In this document: piece after piece, positions 22,383 through 34,137 of the stretch | Layout of the letters: each line of letters begins with the position of its first letter | How positions within the stretch are numbered: the stretch's first letter is position 1 | Assembly: GCF_004193775.1 (NCBI RefSeq) | Contig: NC_041003.1 | Span: 40,739,611-40,803,610 of the forward strand | DNA length: 64,000 nt | Reading direction: 5' to 3' | Source of the DNA: Glycine soja | Lineage: Eukaryota; Streptophyta; Magnoliopsida; Fabales; Fabaceae | The notes under the pieces: generated by a model | What the model saw: only the letters and a program-made list of their open reading frames with translations | Database searches by the model: none | What the model was told of the DNA's origin: nothing | Program-made: the position numbers and the translations under genes

Positions 22383-25300
22383 CTAAAGCCAATCATTCAT
22401 GAACTTCATTCCTAATTCCCATTTGTGCTTGTCAAACTCTTTTATGCCAAGCGCCTAGGTGAAGGGATCTACTGCATTCTTCTTTCCATCTACCTTTTCA
22501 ATCTTAACTTCACCATGTTCTATTATCTCTCTAATCAAGTGATACCTTCGCAAAATATGTTTGGACTTCTGGTGTGATCTTGGTTCCTTTGCTTGAGCAA
22601 TAGCCCCATTATTGTTGCACAATAATGGGACCGTCTCTTTTATTGAAGGAACCACACCAAGTTCAAATATGAACTTTTTCTTCCAAATAGCTTCTTTAGC
22701 GGCTTCACTTGCCGCTATATATTATGCTTTAGTAGTTGAATCTGCTACCGTAGCTTGCTTGGAACTTTTCCAACTTATTGCACCACCATTTAAAGTGAAA
22801 ACATATCCTGAAATGGATTTTCTATCATCTTTGTCTGATGCAAAGCTTGCATCAGTATAACCCTTCAGTTTCAATTCAGAGTCTCCATAAATGAGCAATT
22901 GTTCTTTAGTTCTTCTTAAGTACTTAATTATGGTCTTAACCACTTTCCAATATTCCTCACCAGGGTTTGCTTGATATCGACTAGTTACACCTAGTGCATA
23001 AGTGACATCAAGATGTGTACAAGTCATGGTGTACATGATAGCTCCTACTACACTAGCATATGGTACTCTACTCATGCGTTCTCTTTCTTCAGGAGTTATT
23101 GAACAATTCTCCCTACTAAGAGTAATTCCAACACCTATAGGCAAACAGCCTCGTTTGGAATTATTCATGTTATATCTCTTTAAGATAGTATCAATGTACA
23201 TAGATTGGGAGAGTCCAAGCAACCTTTTAGATTTATCTCTATAAATCTTTATACCTAGAATATAGACTGCTTCTCCCAAATCCTTCATGGAGAATTGTTC
23301 TGATAGCCAAATCTTTGTGCCTTGCAATGTTGGTATGTCATTTCCAATTAGTAATATGTCATCTACATATAACACTAAGAAAATAATTGCACTCCCACTG
23401 ACCTTTTTGTAAACACATGGCTCTTCCTCACATTTAACAAACTCGAACTTTTCGATTGTCTTATTAAAATGAATGTTCCAACTTCTAGAAGCTTGTTTCA
23501 ATCCATATATAGATCGTTGCAACTTGCAAACTTCATTACAACCAGCCAATGATGTGAATCCTTTAGGTTGTATCATGTACACTTCCTCTTTCAACTCACC
23601 ATTAAGGAAAGTTGTTTTCACATCCATTTGCCATATCTCATAATCATAGTATGTTGTTATGGCAAGTAGAATCCGAATTGATTTGAGCATTGCCACAGGA
23701 GAAAATGTTTCATCATAATCTATTCCTTCCTGTTGACGATATTCTTTAGCAACAAAGCGAGCTTTATAGGTCTCGACCTTTCCATCCGCTCCAATCTTTT
23801 TCTTGTAGACCCATTTACAACCAATTGGTTTTATATTCTTTGAAGCTTCAACTAAAGTCCATAATTTGTTGATCTTCATTGATTCTATTTCAAATTCCAT
23901 GGCTTTTTGCCATTTGTTGCAATCCGAGCTTTTCATGGCCTCTTCATAGCTCTTAGGGTCATCATCATTATGATAAACTTCATTTGACATGTCATCTTGC
24001 ACCATTAAGTTTAATTTATCAGGTGCATGATGCATTCGAGTAGATCTTCTAAGAGGTTCATGTGTTGGGTTCAAAGGTTGCTACAATTGTTCTAAGATTA
24101 GTTCATTAACTTTTTCTTGAACAACAACTTGTTCTTGAACAATAGTTGGTTCTTGAGCCAAAATCGTTTGAGTTGAAGAGCTTTGTCCTAATTTCAAAAC
24201 ATAAAAAAAAGGCCTCTTAGTTTCCATCTCATGTTCTTGAGTTATGTTATCATTGGTGATTTGAGTCTCATCAAGTTCAATTTCTTTACCATGGTTTCCT
24301 TCTACAAGAAACTCTCTTTCCAAAAAGGTTTCTCCTCTTGCCACAAACACTTTATGGTTAGCAGGTTGGTAAAAATAATATCCCATTGTTTCTTTAGGAT
24401 AACCAATGAATCTACACTTATTAGACCTTGCCTCAAGTTTATTTGTTTGCAATCTTTTAACATAAGCAGGGCAACCCCAAACCTTGATGTGTTTAAGACT
24501 TGGTTTCTTTCCTTTCCATATCTCATATGGAGTTGTAGAGACTGCTTTTGTAGGAACTTTATTTAGCAAGTAGGTTGTTGCTTCTAAAGCATATCCCTAT
24601 AAGTTTAATGGAAGATCGGTGAACCCGATCATGGATCTAACCATATCTAGTAAGGTTCGATTTCTTCTTTCAGATACACCATTGTGTTGTGGTGTCCCAG
24701 AGGTGGCCACTGAGAAAGAATCTCATTTTCCTTTAGATAGTCAATAAAGCTATCACTAAGATATTCTTCTCCTCTATCAGATCTAAGCATTTTGATACTC
24801 TTACTAGTTTGCTTTTCAACTTCACTACGAAATCTTTTAAACATTTCAAATGATTCAGATTTATGTTTCATAAGATACAAAAATCCATATCTAGACATAT
24901 CGTCAGTGAAGGTGATAAAATAAGAATATCCTCCTTTGGCTTGAATCTTCATGGGCCCACAAACATCTGTATGAATTAGTCCCAATAACTCAAAAGCTCT
25001 TTCTCCACTTCCAATAAATAGAGATTTATTCATTTTTCCTTTGAGACAAGATTCACAAGTTTCATATGATTCATAATCATAATTATCAAGGTAACCTTCC
25101 TTGTGCAACTTGTTAATTCTTTTCTCGCCAATGTGACCTAGCCTACAATGCCAAAGATATGTTTTATTTGCTTGATTATCTCTTTTTCTTTTGAAACTAG
25201 AAGAAACATGCATAATCGAGTTATGATTCACATCAAGTAAGACATAAATGCCGCGTTGGAGATAACCATTCATGTATAAATCATCATTATGATAAATTGA

Positions 25301-25529
25301 GAAAATGTTATTATTAAAGATAATGCGAAAACCTCGTTTGTCTAACATGGAAATTGAAATAATGTTTGAAATAAATTTCGGAACATAATAACAATCTTCC
25401 AATACTAGTACTTTGCCAGTAGGCATTATTAAAGAAACTGATCCTAAAGCTAAGGCGGCAACATTTGCTCCATTCCCTACTTGTAGATTTATTTCTCCTT
25501 TCTTCAACCATCTAGTTTTCTGTAATCTC
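22383..25529 (-). pseudogene. pol of the nested copia, broken
   Basis: Read on the minus strand from 25529 down. The protease end (INLQVGNG near 25495), integrase (LWHCRLGHIGEKR near 25145, HTDVCGP near 24970, SDRGEEY near 24785), reverse transcriptase (KWVYKKKIGADG near 23830, YGLKQASRSW near 23500, catalytic YVDDILLIG near 23365) and RNase H (GYTDASFAS near 22850) are all present. Breaks: a frame disturbance in the integrase near 24690, a gap near 24610 where LVGYA-like sequence is lost, a stop near 24080, and an in-frame TAA just after STTKA near 22722. The tail NAVDPFT is followed by another stop near 22455. The RNase H catalytic positions lie across the break. Confidence 0.88.
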
Positions 25530-26390
25530 TTATTTCTTGTTTTTCAAAGAATCAAGATACTTCTTGCAATTTCTCTTCCAGTGACCTTTCTCCTTACAGA
25601 AGAAACATTCAGCATCAGTTTGGTCAATCTTGTTCCTTTTGTTCTTGGGTTTGGTCATACCACCCTTTGGTCCAAGATGCTTCCTTTTTGGTACTTTGCC
25701 TTTCTTCTTAGAGCTCTTGCCAACTACCATGACAGTTCCTTTCTTCTTCTCAAAAGCAATTTGATTCTCATAATCAATTAGCAAATTAAGCATCTCATGC
25801 AAGTCATAACTCATCTTATTCATGTCGAAATTCACAATAAATTATGAAAATGAATCAGAAAGTGATTGCAGAATCAAATCTTGAGAAAGCTCTTTTCCAA
25901 GAGTGCACCCCAACTTCTTAAGTTGTTCTATGAAATCAATCTTCTTAAGAACATGGGGTCCAACCTTTTCATTTGCAACAAGCAAGGATCTAAACAGGGC
26001 CTTAGATAATTGAAATTTTGTCGTCCTGTTTTGACCACCGTACATCTTCTTAAGATGTTCGACGATCTCATATGGGTCTATGTATTGATGTTGCCTCTAG
26101 AGTTCTGAACTCATTGATGCCAAGATAATGCACTTAGCAGTAAGGCACTCATCTAGGTACTTTTGAAAAACCTTGGTTGCTTCAGCATCACTCAAATCAA
26201 GTGCTTCCATGGGAGGCTTATCAACAGTGTCAATAAGTTTCTCATGCATGAGAACAATTCTCAAGTTGCGGTACCAATCATCATAATTGGCTCCGACTAG
26301 TTTTCCAGATTCAAGAATACCACGAAGCGATAAAGAAGATATACTGTTATCACATAAGTTCCTGGTTGTCAGGCCAATCCTATTGATATC
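25530..26390 (-). pseudogene. gag of the nested copia, broken
   Basis: Minus-strand gag. Parts seen: LVGANYDDWYRNLRIVL near 26300, a middle region (KMYGGQNRTTKFQLSKALF near 26045-25990) and a CCHC zinc knuckle CFFCKEKGHWKRNC near 25610-25570 that is intact. Stops interrupt near 26095 (SSEL then stop) and near 25840. The start codon region at about 26370 is unclear. Confidence 0.8.
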
Positions 26391-27178
26391 AGTAAATTAA
26401 TTTTAATACTTCCCTAGGTTGTCTAGGCGCTCAGTATATAATTAATTTCAAAAACATGCATCTTATGCGAGAAAAAAAATTGCACAAAATTACACAAAAT
26501 AATTATTAATTATAAGTCTCCTGTTCGTTAGGTCGTTCCTTATTATTAATCATTAAAAAAATTACATCATATGTCTCAGTTTACCTTTTTTTATAAGTCC
26601 CTTGGTAATCAGGTCGTTCCTTATGATTAAACAATTTAATATGTAAGATAAATCAGATGACAAACATATTTATCATTTAGATATATAACAATTATATAAT
26701 TACGCACATAGCATATAAAAAAAAATTCTCTCAAATAATTGAACGAGATACCGTGCTTGAAGCACATACCTCTTTGATATCACATATCCTAATGCAGCAT
26801 CTTTCCATTAAATTAATATCCAACAATTTGAAAATAAAAAAATTAATAAAAAATTTCTCAAAATTGAAGGAAAGGTTTAATCTTTTAAAAGGAATCCAAA
26901 TAAAATAAAAAATTCTTTATTCTCCTTTATATAAAAATACCAACGTATATGATATGGAACACCTCCAGCAAATCAAGCACACTATTAACAACCAATTGCA
27001 AATATTTCACCGATTCAAAAAAACATCCACGTAATAAGATTACAAGTTGCACAAAAAAAATTAATTTGATATGACAATGTAATCATGCAATCATAATAGG
27101 CAGCATTACATGTAAGTAAATAAAAATTGAAACTTTTTCAAATTTTTATTAAAATTAATTTAAATACAAAAGACCCAA
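26391..27178 (-). other. Leader of the nested copia
   Basis: AT-rich untranslated region between primer site and gag. Contains two copies of AGGTCGTTCCTTAT (near 26530 and 26607) inside similar surroundings. Confidence 0.6.
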
Positions 27179-27191
27179 GGCTCTGATACCA
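27179..27191 (-). other. Primer binding site of the nested copia
   Basis: TGGTATCAGAGCC on the minus strand, two bases inside the 5' LTR; the standard initiator Met-tRNA site. Confidence 0.92.
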
Positions 27192-27193
27192 AT

Positions 27194-28735
27194 TGTAGGA
27201 AAAAAATGTGTTCAAAAACCACACATTGCGGAATAAAATGATCTATTTTGTATTTAAATTATATTATAAACAGATGACATATTAAAAAATATACTTGTTG
27301 ATGAGCTCTTGAAGCATAAAAATTCTTCAATAGTGTGAAGACTCTATGTGTATCCACACTGAGACTGACCTCTATTCGTCAAAAACTTTGACAAGTGGAA
27401 AAAAGAGAATAGATAAGTGATATTGGGATTGTTTCAACGTGCAGCCCAAGGCTCTACTTATAGCACGCTAAGGATACCAAATTTGTGATCAAATTAAGAT
27501 CATTATTGATAGTATCTTTTTTTAAGCTATATTATTTCTTGTTACCTTTTATTGCTAACCATTTAGAAATTAAAATTGAAATAACAATTGACCAAGTCAA
27601 ACTTGTATCTAACCGCCTTTTCAACCCAAATTCCAAATACAAAATCATACATGTTTGTTTCTCTTCTTTCACCAAATCTTTCATATTATTTATATTTCCT
27701 GTGCTAGCAAAAATATAATAATATTCTACCTTTTGAAATCAATTAATCATTTGATCATATTAAATTCTATAATTTAATTAATCATCAAATATTAAAATAA
27801 TTTCTTTAGCAGATATTAGAACACTCGTTTGTGTGTGATCCCGTAGGTTCAATACTAAGTCGGTAATATATTAATCAAATTAATATACTAGTCAAGGTAG
27901 GCATCTAGCAACACTCCTTAACGTTCGGATAACATAAAGTAGCATTTTACTTTCAAGAACCATTAGAAGAGTAGTGTAATAATTTCTTCCATCTTTACAG
28001 CTCTGGGTTAACTCTAGAGTATGATATTATTGTCAAACCCTTTTGAGTTAACTCATAATGACTTAAGAAACTCATTTCTTCTTTGATTTAATTTTCTTGG
28101 CTAGGATATAATTTTATTCATAGAGTTCAAACTCATTACCAAGAGTTGATGGATTCCTTCTTGATTAATCATTAATTCTACAGGTATTTAATCATATTCA
28201 ATATCCATTCAACAAGTGCTCTAAAGCATTAGGTGTCCGGAATCAAAATACAACAAATAACCTATTAATTACTATGACAATCTCAAGTCAAAGAAAACTA
28301 TTATACCTCTTCTTGAGAATTTTCTATTGACAGTTTATGATAAATTTTAACCATTAGAAAATTGCAATTGAGTCAGTTCAATGATCACATCAACATGTGA
28401 CTCATCTATATATGCAAATTAATAAATGAAATCTATTAATATTTATCCAATAAATACTATCACATATATATTAATCTATCCGGATTATTGATATCCTATT
28501 TACAATAATCCTATGATCAAGAATGGTTTAGATTAAAATTAGAACAAACTTGTTTCTCATTATCATAATCTCTATTATAATAACAAGTCTTTAATTTTAA
28601 TCGAGGACATTATCAAATGGACCATTTAATCAAATAGTGAAATATGACAAAGAAAATAAAATAATACTTTATTATTAAAATTAGAACTGATTACATGATA
28701 ACTTGGATCGTGGGCATACAAATTTATTCCCAACA
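27194..28735 (-). repeat. 5' LTR of the nested copia
   Basis: 1542 bases matching 20845-22369 end to end. It differs by scattered substitutions and by the extra CACACTGAGACTGAC-like block near 27355. Confidence 0.92.
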
Positions 28736-28740
28736 CTTAT

Positions 28741-29617
28741 GGTTGAAGAGTATGTCAAGGATATTGATTCCCTAATAGACCTAGCTAGCTAGCATGTCAG
28801 CCAGTCATGTGTTTTTGCTTGTTGTCTTTTATCTTCTATCTGTTATATGTGATCATAACAAAATAATATTGGGACTATTCTAGTGATGATTTGAATGAAT
28901 GAGGGGTTTCAATAATTTGATGATGGATGCATGTTGAGATAGAGAGCATCTGGGTTTGCATTATTTTTTTACAATTCATTATTATTTTTGTTGGATTGAG
29001 AATCTCTCTTCTTGCACTTAGTTTTTCCTCTGTAATGTTATGTTAAAAGGAAAATATCAAAACACAAATTCTTATTTCACTTTACTCTTAATTTCTAAAT
29101 GCTTTCTTGAAAAGCATGCATTTGATTGCCTGGTTACAAAGTTTGGGCATAATTAATCCATTTTATCTACTGTTTTTTTAATTTTGTTTTTTATAATGTT
29201 CTTTGTTTTTGTTACGTGGCTAACATGAAATGATAGCAACAAATGGGTGAAAAGAATTAGAGAGTCTATCTCAATGATAACATTGTGAAAGCCTTTAATT
29301 TGTTCCAAGCGTGATGAAGACCATTTTAGATAGCTAAAAGCACAACATTTATGTTGGTAGTATGTCCACAATGGCCATAGAAGCCTAAGATATGTCCATT
29401 CCATGCATTCTGGAAATGTCCAAGAATTTCCACAACCTCTCTAAATTTAAAGATTTTTCTTTCAATTCCTTATGAAAATTTATTTGGAGTCACAAAAGTT
29501 TTTTTTTTTCAAATTTAAATTTAATTGTTTTTATCTTTTTTAGAAGATCCTTTGATTAGGTGTAGATATGTATTTGCTACCTACATGATAAGTATTTTAA
29601 AATGCATGTGTTATGTG
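28741..29617 (+). other. CACTA right arm, non-coding part
   Basis: AT-rich continuation of the CACTA element after the retrotransposon. No domain seen; short frames on the minus strand look accidental. Confidence 0.5.
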
Positions 29618-30540
29618 GAAGAGAAAAAGAAAGGATTGGAGGAAGTAGCCAAATCCAGGAGCACTGACACCATCATTGGTCATCCATCTCCCATTAGACG
29701 ACACGTGAAGTGAAAGATGGCTCACACGAAGAAAATTGGTCAAATAACGTATGAGGCAGCAAAGGAAATTGCAAACAAGATTGTAAGTCACTTTCATTTG
29801 TTAGTGGTCATTTTTTATAATAATTGTTGGATGAGTAAACCCATTTTGTTTTGTCTGTTGACTACAGGATTCCTTAAAGGAGCAGGCCTCACAGGGGAGT
29901 TTTGTCACCCATGGACGTCATGATATATTGACTGTTGTCATTGGACGACCAGAACACCCTAGTCGTATCTATGTTGATGGAGCCGGTGTCACGATCAAAC
30001 AATACTTTGGACTAACTCCAAAGATCTCCCGCACGTCTTCGTCCAAGGCTCCCGAAGACTTGGAGCAGCCAGCACAAAAGATCAGGGACCAACTGGAGGA
30101 GTCAATCACAAAAAAAGTGACTTGACAATTAATGTTGTCTTTCAATCAGTTGCAGTCCAAGCTTTAGCCAAAGATGCAATCACAAGGACTCGCACTGCCT
30201 CCTGAGCCTGAGGTTGGTCCTTTTGCTGCTTGTGCCGGCACAAAGGAAAGTTGTGTTGATCCTTCGAGGCATGACCCAGGCACGGGTGAGTCAGAGAAAT
30301 ATGGGTTGTATGTCGATGAAAATCCTGCCCACCTGGTTGCCCTTGGAAGACTTTATGAGGGGTCGACCACTGTTTACAACATCCCTTTGGGCAATGATCA
30401 AGTCGAGGTCAATGTTGAGGAAGTTTGAGATGCTGATGCTCGCATTCCTATATCCACTCAAGAGGTTCAGTTAGTGGGACAAGCACTTAACACCTTCCTT
30501 ATTTGGCTGACACATCTTGTAAAGCGTTTGTCATAACAGG
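29618..30540 (+). pseudogene. CACTA TnpA-like coding region, broken
   Basis: Exon-like pieces of the second CACTA gene. One (29618-29783) encodes SRSTDTIIGHPSPIRRHVK, a stop where Trp is expected, then MAHTKKIGQITYEAAKEIANK and a GTAAGT donor. After an intron of about 90 bases another (about 29870-30125) gives KEQASQGSF and RPEHPSRIYVDGAG; a third (30174-30428) gives LALPPEPEVGP, GLYVDENPAHLVALG and VEVNVEEV. Such proteins are common in legume CACTA elements, upstream of a Ulp1-like domain. Stops near 29712, 30122 and 30426 break it. Role inferred from family position: DNA binding or regulation of transposition. Confidence 0.7.
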
Positions 30541-30629
30541 TATTTCACTTTGTTGCTTTTAAAAATTATTAAAAAATGATTTGTTACAATTAAAGTGTTC
30601 ACTTTCATTCACTTATGTTTATTAAATGT

Positions 30630-31760
30630 GTAGGATAAACAAGGAGCTGAGGGACCGACGAAACATGCAGATAGGTCAGATCCTAATGTTGATCCCCTAT
30701 ACCTAATGATATTAATCATCCCACAGTTTTTTCTCAAGCTGTTGTAGGTGTCGTGGGATGCTACTGTATTTTAGGTTGTATAATGATAACTTTTCCTTGT
30801 ACATAAAGCTTGAAGATCTTTCTGGAATAACACACAATGGTCAATGTCTGAGCATTTCTGTTATATAATTGTGGATTTTGTAAGTCATTTTACATTATTG
30901 TTTATTAGCTAATTGATTGTTTTAAATTCATACATAATTTACTTTATTTTAACAATAATAGGTATATGATTGAGACAAGTATGTGAGCGGGGAATGCCGA
31001 TGTGTATGGATTCCTCAGGCCACAGTTGATACAGAGATATGGGTAATCGCAATTTAAATCATAAACTTATATTAAGAACTGGATGTAGAATTCAAAGAGG
31101 GATGTGTACCTAGGAGCCTACTTGAATGGGTAAGTTAAACTGAATAAATGAATTTAAATAATGTATGCACTATAATAACTTAATGTTCTCCACTATAGTG
31201 CACATTGACAAATGGTCGTTATATGTCCTAAGGACAATGTTGTCATCTGGTTTTGTTCCTTGCACAATAGACTCGATGACTACTTGCATGTTTATGTTGA
31301 ACAATGCTTTGAAAGGATTCGATGATAGTCAACAAAGTAAATTCAAGCCTGCTGCTAAATGGATTGTAGTTAAAGTAAATGATTTAAACAATGTTTTTTG
31401 CCTTAAAAATTAAATTTTATTACTCTGTACACTAATTTTCGGTTAACTTTGAATATCTAAATATTGTATTCAATTTAGTGTAATAAACAAAAAGGAAGCA
31501 CTCAGTGCGAGTACTACATAATGCATTGGATGTCAATGATAGTCTTAGGAAGTTTCAAGGATAATTGGAAAACGGTAATTGTTTATTTCAAAAGTAATTC
31601 AATTTGTTATAGTTGTTATTATTTATACTTATTAACTTATGTTTTATTATATCATGCAGTATTTTAAATATCCAAGACCATTGGAACCAGAGAGAATAAA
31701 GGCACTTCGTATTTAGTGGGCAAAATATTATCTAAAAGTTAAAAATGAAACACTAGGTGT
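30630..31760 (+). pseudogene. Ulp1-like (C48) protease region of the CACTA gene, broken
   Basis: Continuation of the preceding gene. Pieces recognisable in order: DKQGAEGPTKHADRSDPNVD near 30635, VSWDATVF near 30752, a Leu-rich ALKGFDDSQQSKFKPAAKWIVVKV stretch near 31306-31380, KQKGSTQCEYYIMHWMS near 31485 containing the presumed catalytic Cys of the C48 family (the usual following Gly is Glu), and RPLEPERIKALRI near 31677. Stops and lost segments (no clear catalytic His block) show it is inactive. Plant CACTA and MULE elements are known to carry such SUMO-protease-like domains. Confidence 0.68.
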
Positions 31761-31989
31761 TTAAGTAATTTTAGAATTATAGAATTTTCTTAATTTAGAT
31801 TTGTTACAATTATTTTATGTATTGACTTTAATTACTTTAAATATTATTTTTAATTCATAGTAAATATTCCATTTTTATGGACTTTCTGCTAAAAACTATC
31901 TGAAAACTATTTGGATTGTTTCTAATTTTCAATTTGTAAGTTAATTTGGGATAATAAGAAAAAACAGATAGCATATTAAAAAAATCCAA
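31761..31989. other. AT-rich 3' part of the CACTA element
   Basis: Non-coding sequence between the Ulp1-like region and the right subterminal array. Confidence 0.5.
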
Positions 31990-32440
31990 AAAACAACATT
32001 GGTTATCATAAAAATCGATGTTTAAAAACAACATCAATTTTTAGAAAAACTGATGTTAAGTTTGACTCACAACATCGATTTTACTAAACAATTGATGTTG
32101 TTTTTTTATCACCAACATCGATTTTTACTAAAAATGTTGTTGTTGTTAACAACAACATCGGTTTTTTAGTAGAACACAACATCAGTTTTTTCGAAAAACC
32201 GATGTTGGTGAGAAAAAAACATCAATTTTTAGTAAATCCGATGTTGTTTTGTACATATTTTACTTTTTTCTGTTATTTCTTACTATAACACATCGATTTT
32301 TTATAAAATCGATGTTGTGGGGGTTTATCTTAACATTTGTTTTGTAAAACTGATGTTAATGTTATTACTTTTAACGTTGGTAGTTTCAACATTGGTTAAT
32401 AACCGATGTTGAAAGTTCTTAATAACCGATGTTAAAAGTC
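31990..32440. repeat. Right subterminal repeat array of the CACTA element
   Basis: About nine hairpin-like units of the form AACATCGNTTTTT...AAAAANCGATGTT, denser and longer than the left array; the clearest run is 32150-32210. These are presumed binding sites of the element's own protein. Confidence 0.85.
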
Positions 32441-32455
32441 TATTTTCTAGTAGTG

Positions 32456-33095
32456 AATTTATCGTATGAGGAAAGATAAGATAAGATTGTATCTTACCTT
32501 AATTACATCATCTAACGAGGAAAATTAAGATCATATATCTAATTTCACCTCTACAAAAGGGATCATCAAAGTTTCAAGAAACTAACATGACTTTAATCTA
32601 TTCTTGATACCTATTCCTACCTTTGTGCTACTAACTTGAGCGTCAGAGTGTCTTTACAGGTATGTCTCACCACCGTTCTAGGAGGAGCTCACAGAGGAAT
32701 ATAATTGTGAGGAGATTTTGTCAAATTTGATAAGAACATTTAGCGCCCATCATGGGGTGTCAAATGTTCCTATCGAATTTGGCATAATCTATTCATGGTG
32801 TTGCTCATCTCTGCATTCCTCCTCATATGATGGTAGGGTGTACCTGTGAAAACACTTCAATGCTCTTCTTAGAGGCTTAGTGGATAAAAACAAGTATCAA
32901 TAGTTGGTTAGAATTAAATATGTTACCTGAAAGATTGTGGCCCCTTTTATAGTGGTGAAATTAAGTTTGTAAGCTTTAGATATTGTAAGGAAGATTATAT
33001 CTTATCTTATGTGATAATTTCGTGCTAGATCTTACCTTAATCTTTCTCAAGATAGTCAATAAAGATAGACTTTTCTTTTTTCTTGATTTAGTTGA
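32456..33095. other. DNA between CACTA right end and inverted repeat
   Basis: No gene seen. Contains related AGATAAGATAAGATTGTATCTTACCTTAATTA-type sequences at about 32480 and 32985-33045, partly in inverted relation. Confidence 0.45.
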
Positions 33096-33175
33096 GTTAG
33101 ATTCTTTGATTATTAAGTGGTCTACTTGACTGGCTACCGAATATAAAGGCTTGTTGAGTCTAAGTAGTACACATA
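33096..33175. repeat. Right copy of the inverted repeat flanking the CACTA element
   Basis: Reverse complement of 19831-19912 (see that entry), for example TTCTTTGATTATTAAGTGG and GGCTTGTTGAGTC. Confidence 0.65.
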
Positions 33176-33300
33176 TCCCCCTAGCTCTAAAGCTGGCTGC
33201 AGGAGCTTTATAAATTTTTGGATCACTATTCACTTTGGTGTTGCTCATTCATTAGCCAAATCCGCATTGAAGCAACTCGATCTAATGGTGGTCGAGTTCG

Positions 33301-33401
33301 GGCAAATTTCCCAAAAGGGGCTCCTTTTCAAAACTATTTCCTCAAATGGTGCTCTTTTGGAACTTATTCCTGCATGGAGCTATTTTTTACGTAAACTGCA
33401 T
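33301..33401 (+). repeat. Left terminal inverted repeat of MULE 1
   Basis: Matches the reverse complement of 41800-41900 with about 15-20 differences; both end inward at TTTACGTAAACTGCAT. The left tip carries one extra G at 33300. Confidence 0.9.
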
Positions 33402-33600
33402 TGCGCTAGGGGAGCTTTTCCCAGCAGGCTAGGGTTGCAGGCGTAACAGGCGTAGCAGAAGAAGCAGAAGCAAGGTGCAGGTTGCGCAGGGACTCGCCAG
33501 TTTGACTGGCGATTTGGTTGGAGGAAATCGCCAGCTTTAGTAGCGATTTGAGCTCCATAAATCCCCCCCTCCCCCCTAAACGGACATCCACTTAAACGCA
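33402..33600. repeat. Subterminal inverted motifs of MULE 1, left
   Basis: After the inverted GCGCTAGGGGAGC block and a GCAG-rich tract come several TCGCCA/TGGCGA motifs forming short hairpins, for example CGCCAGTTTGACTGGCG near 33494. The right end has its counterparts at 41540-41800. Confidence 0.6.
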
Positions 33601-33689
33601 AGAAAACACAAGAAAGAAAGAAGCAGTTGCTGTTGGTGTTGGAGTGAAGCTTTCCCAGAAGCAGAACGTGTTCTTCCACTTCTAGTTTT

Positions 33690-34102
33690 CTCACTTGGTA
33701 AGTTTGTTTAATTTTTTTTTGTTTAATTGTTTGTATTCTAATAATTAAATTAGTTATTTTAGATATTATAAAATTTGTATAGAGTTTTAGGTATAGTAAA
33801 TTAGTAGTATAAGTTATTAGTTTTCTATCTTACCTTAGTTTTAGTTTTAAATGATAAATTAGGTTTACTTTGATAATTTAAGTTTTGTACGGTAGGTTTA
33901 TTTTTAGTTATAGTTTTAAATGATATTAGTTTTAGTTTTAGTTTTAAATGATATTAGTTTTAGTTTTAATTTTAAATGATATTAGTTTTGTACGTTAGGT
34001 TTATTTTTAGTTTAATATATTTAAATTTTCTGTTAGGTTAGTTATATGATACATTTGTATTAATTTTGTATATATATTGTATTAACTTTTGTCCGTAAAT
34101 AA

Positions 34103-34137
<35 letters not shown>

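Larger units (their letters stand above)
20845..28735 (-). mobile_element. Ty1/copia retrotransposon nested in the CACTA element
   Basis: Complete structure on the minus strand: LTRs 27194-28735 (5') and 20845-22369 (3'), primer site next to the right LTR, polypurine tract next to the left LTR, and gag-pol between. The 5-bp target duplication CTTAT is exact (20840-20844 and 28736-28740), so the insertion is a single event into the CACTA element. LTRs are similar but carry many substitutions and a 15- to 20-base difference (near 27350), so it is older than the copia at 56518. Coding regions have several stops. Confidence 0.95.
19990..32455 (+). mobile_element. CACTA (En/Spm-type) DNA transposon, defective, with a nested copia
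   Basis: Left end CACTACTAGAAATAATGG, right end CTATTTTCTAGTAGTG: inverted tips sharing CACTACTAGAAA. Both ends carry subterminal arrays of AACATCGGTTTTT-type inverted motifs, the hallmark of CACTA elements. Flanking triplets are GAT and AAT, a one-base mismatch to the expected 3-bp duplication. The right arm holds a TnpA-like/Ulp1-like coding region; no TnpD-type transposase is visible. A 7.9-kb copia element interrupts it at 20845-28735, leaving about 4.6 kb of CACTA sequence. Non-autonomous and decayed. Confidence 0.9.

Noticed and set aside
26500..26640. CRISPR-like or tandem array from the repeated AGGTCGTTCCTTAT
   Set aside because: Only two copies inside a retrotransposon leader; plant nuclear DNA; no array structure.
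33380..33694. Minus-strand 104-codon frame at the MULE 1 left end
   Set aside because: Lies across the terminal inverted repeat and its GCAG-rich inner border; no domain seen.
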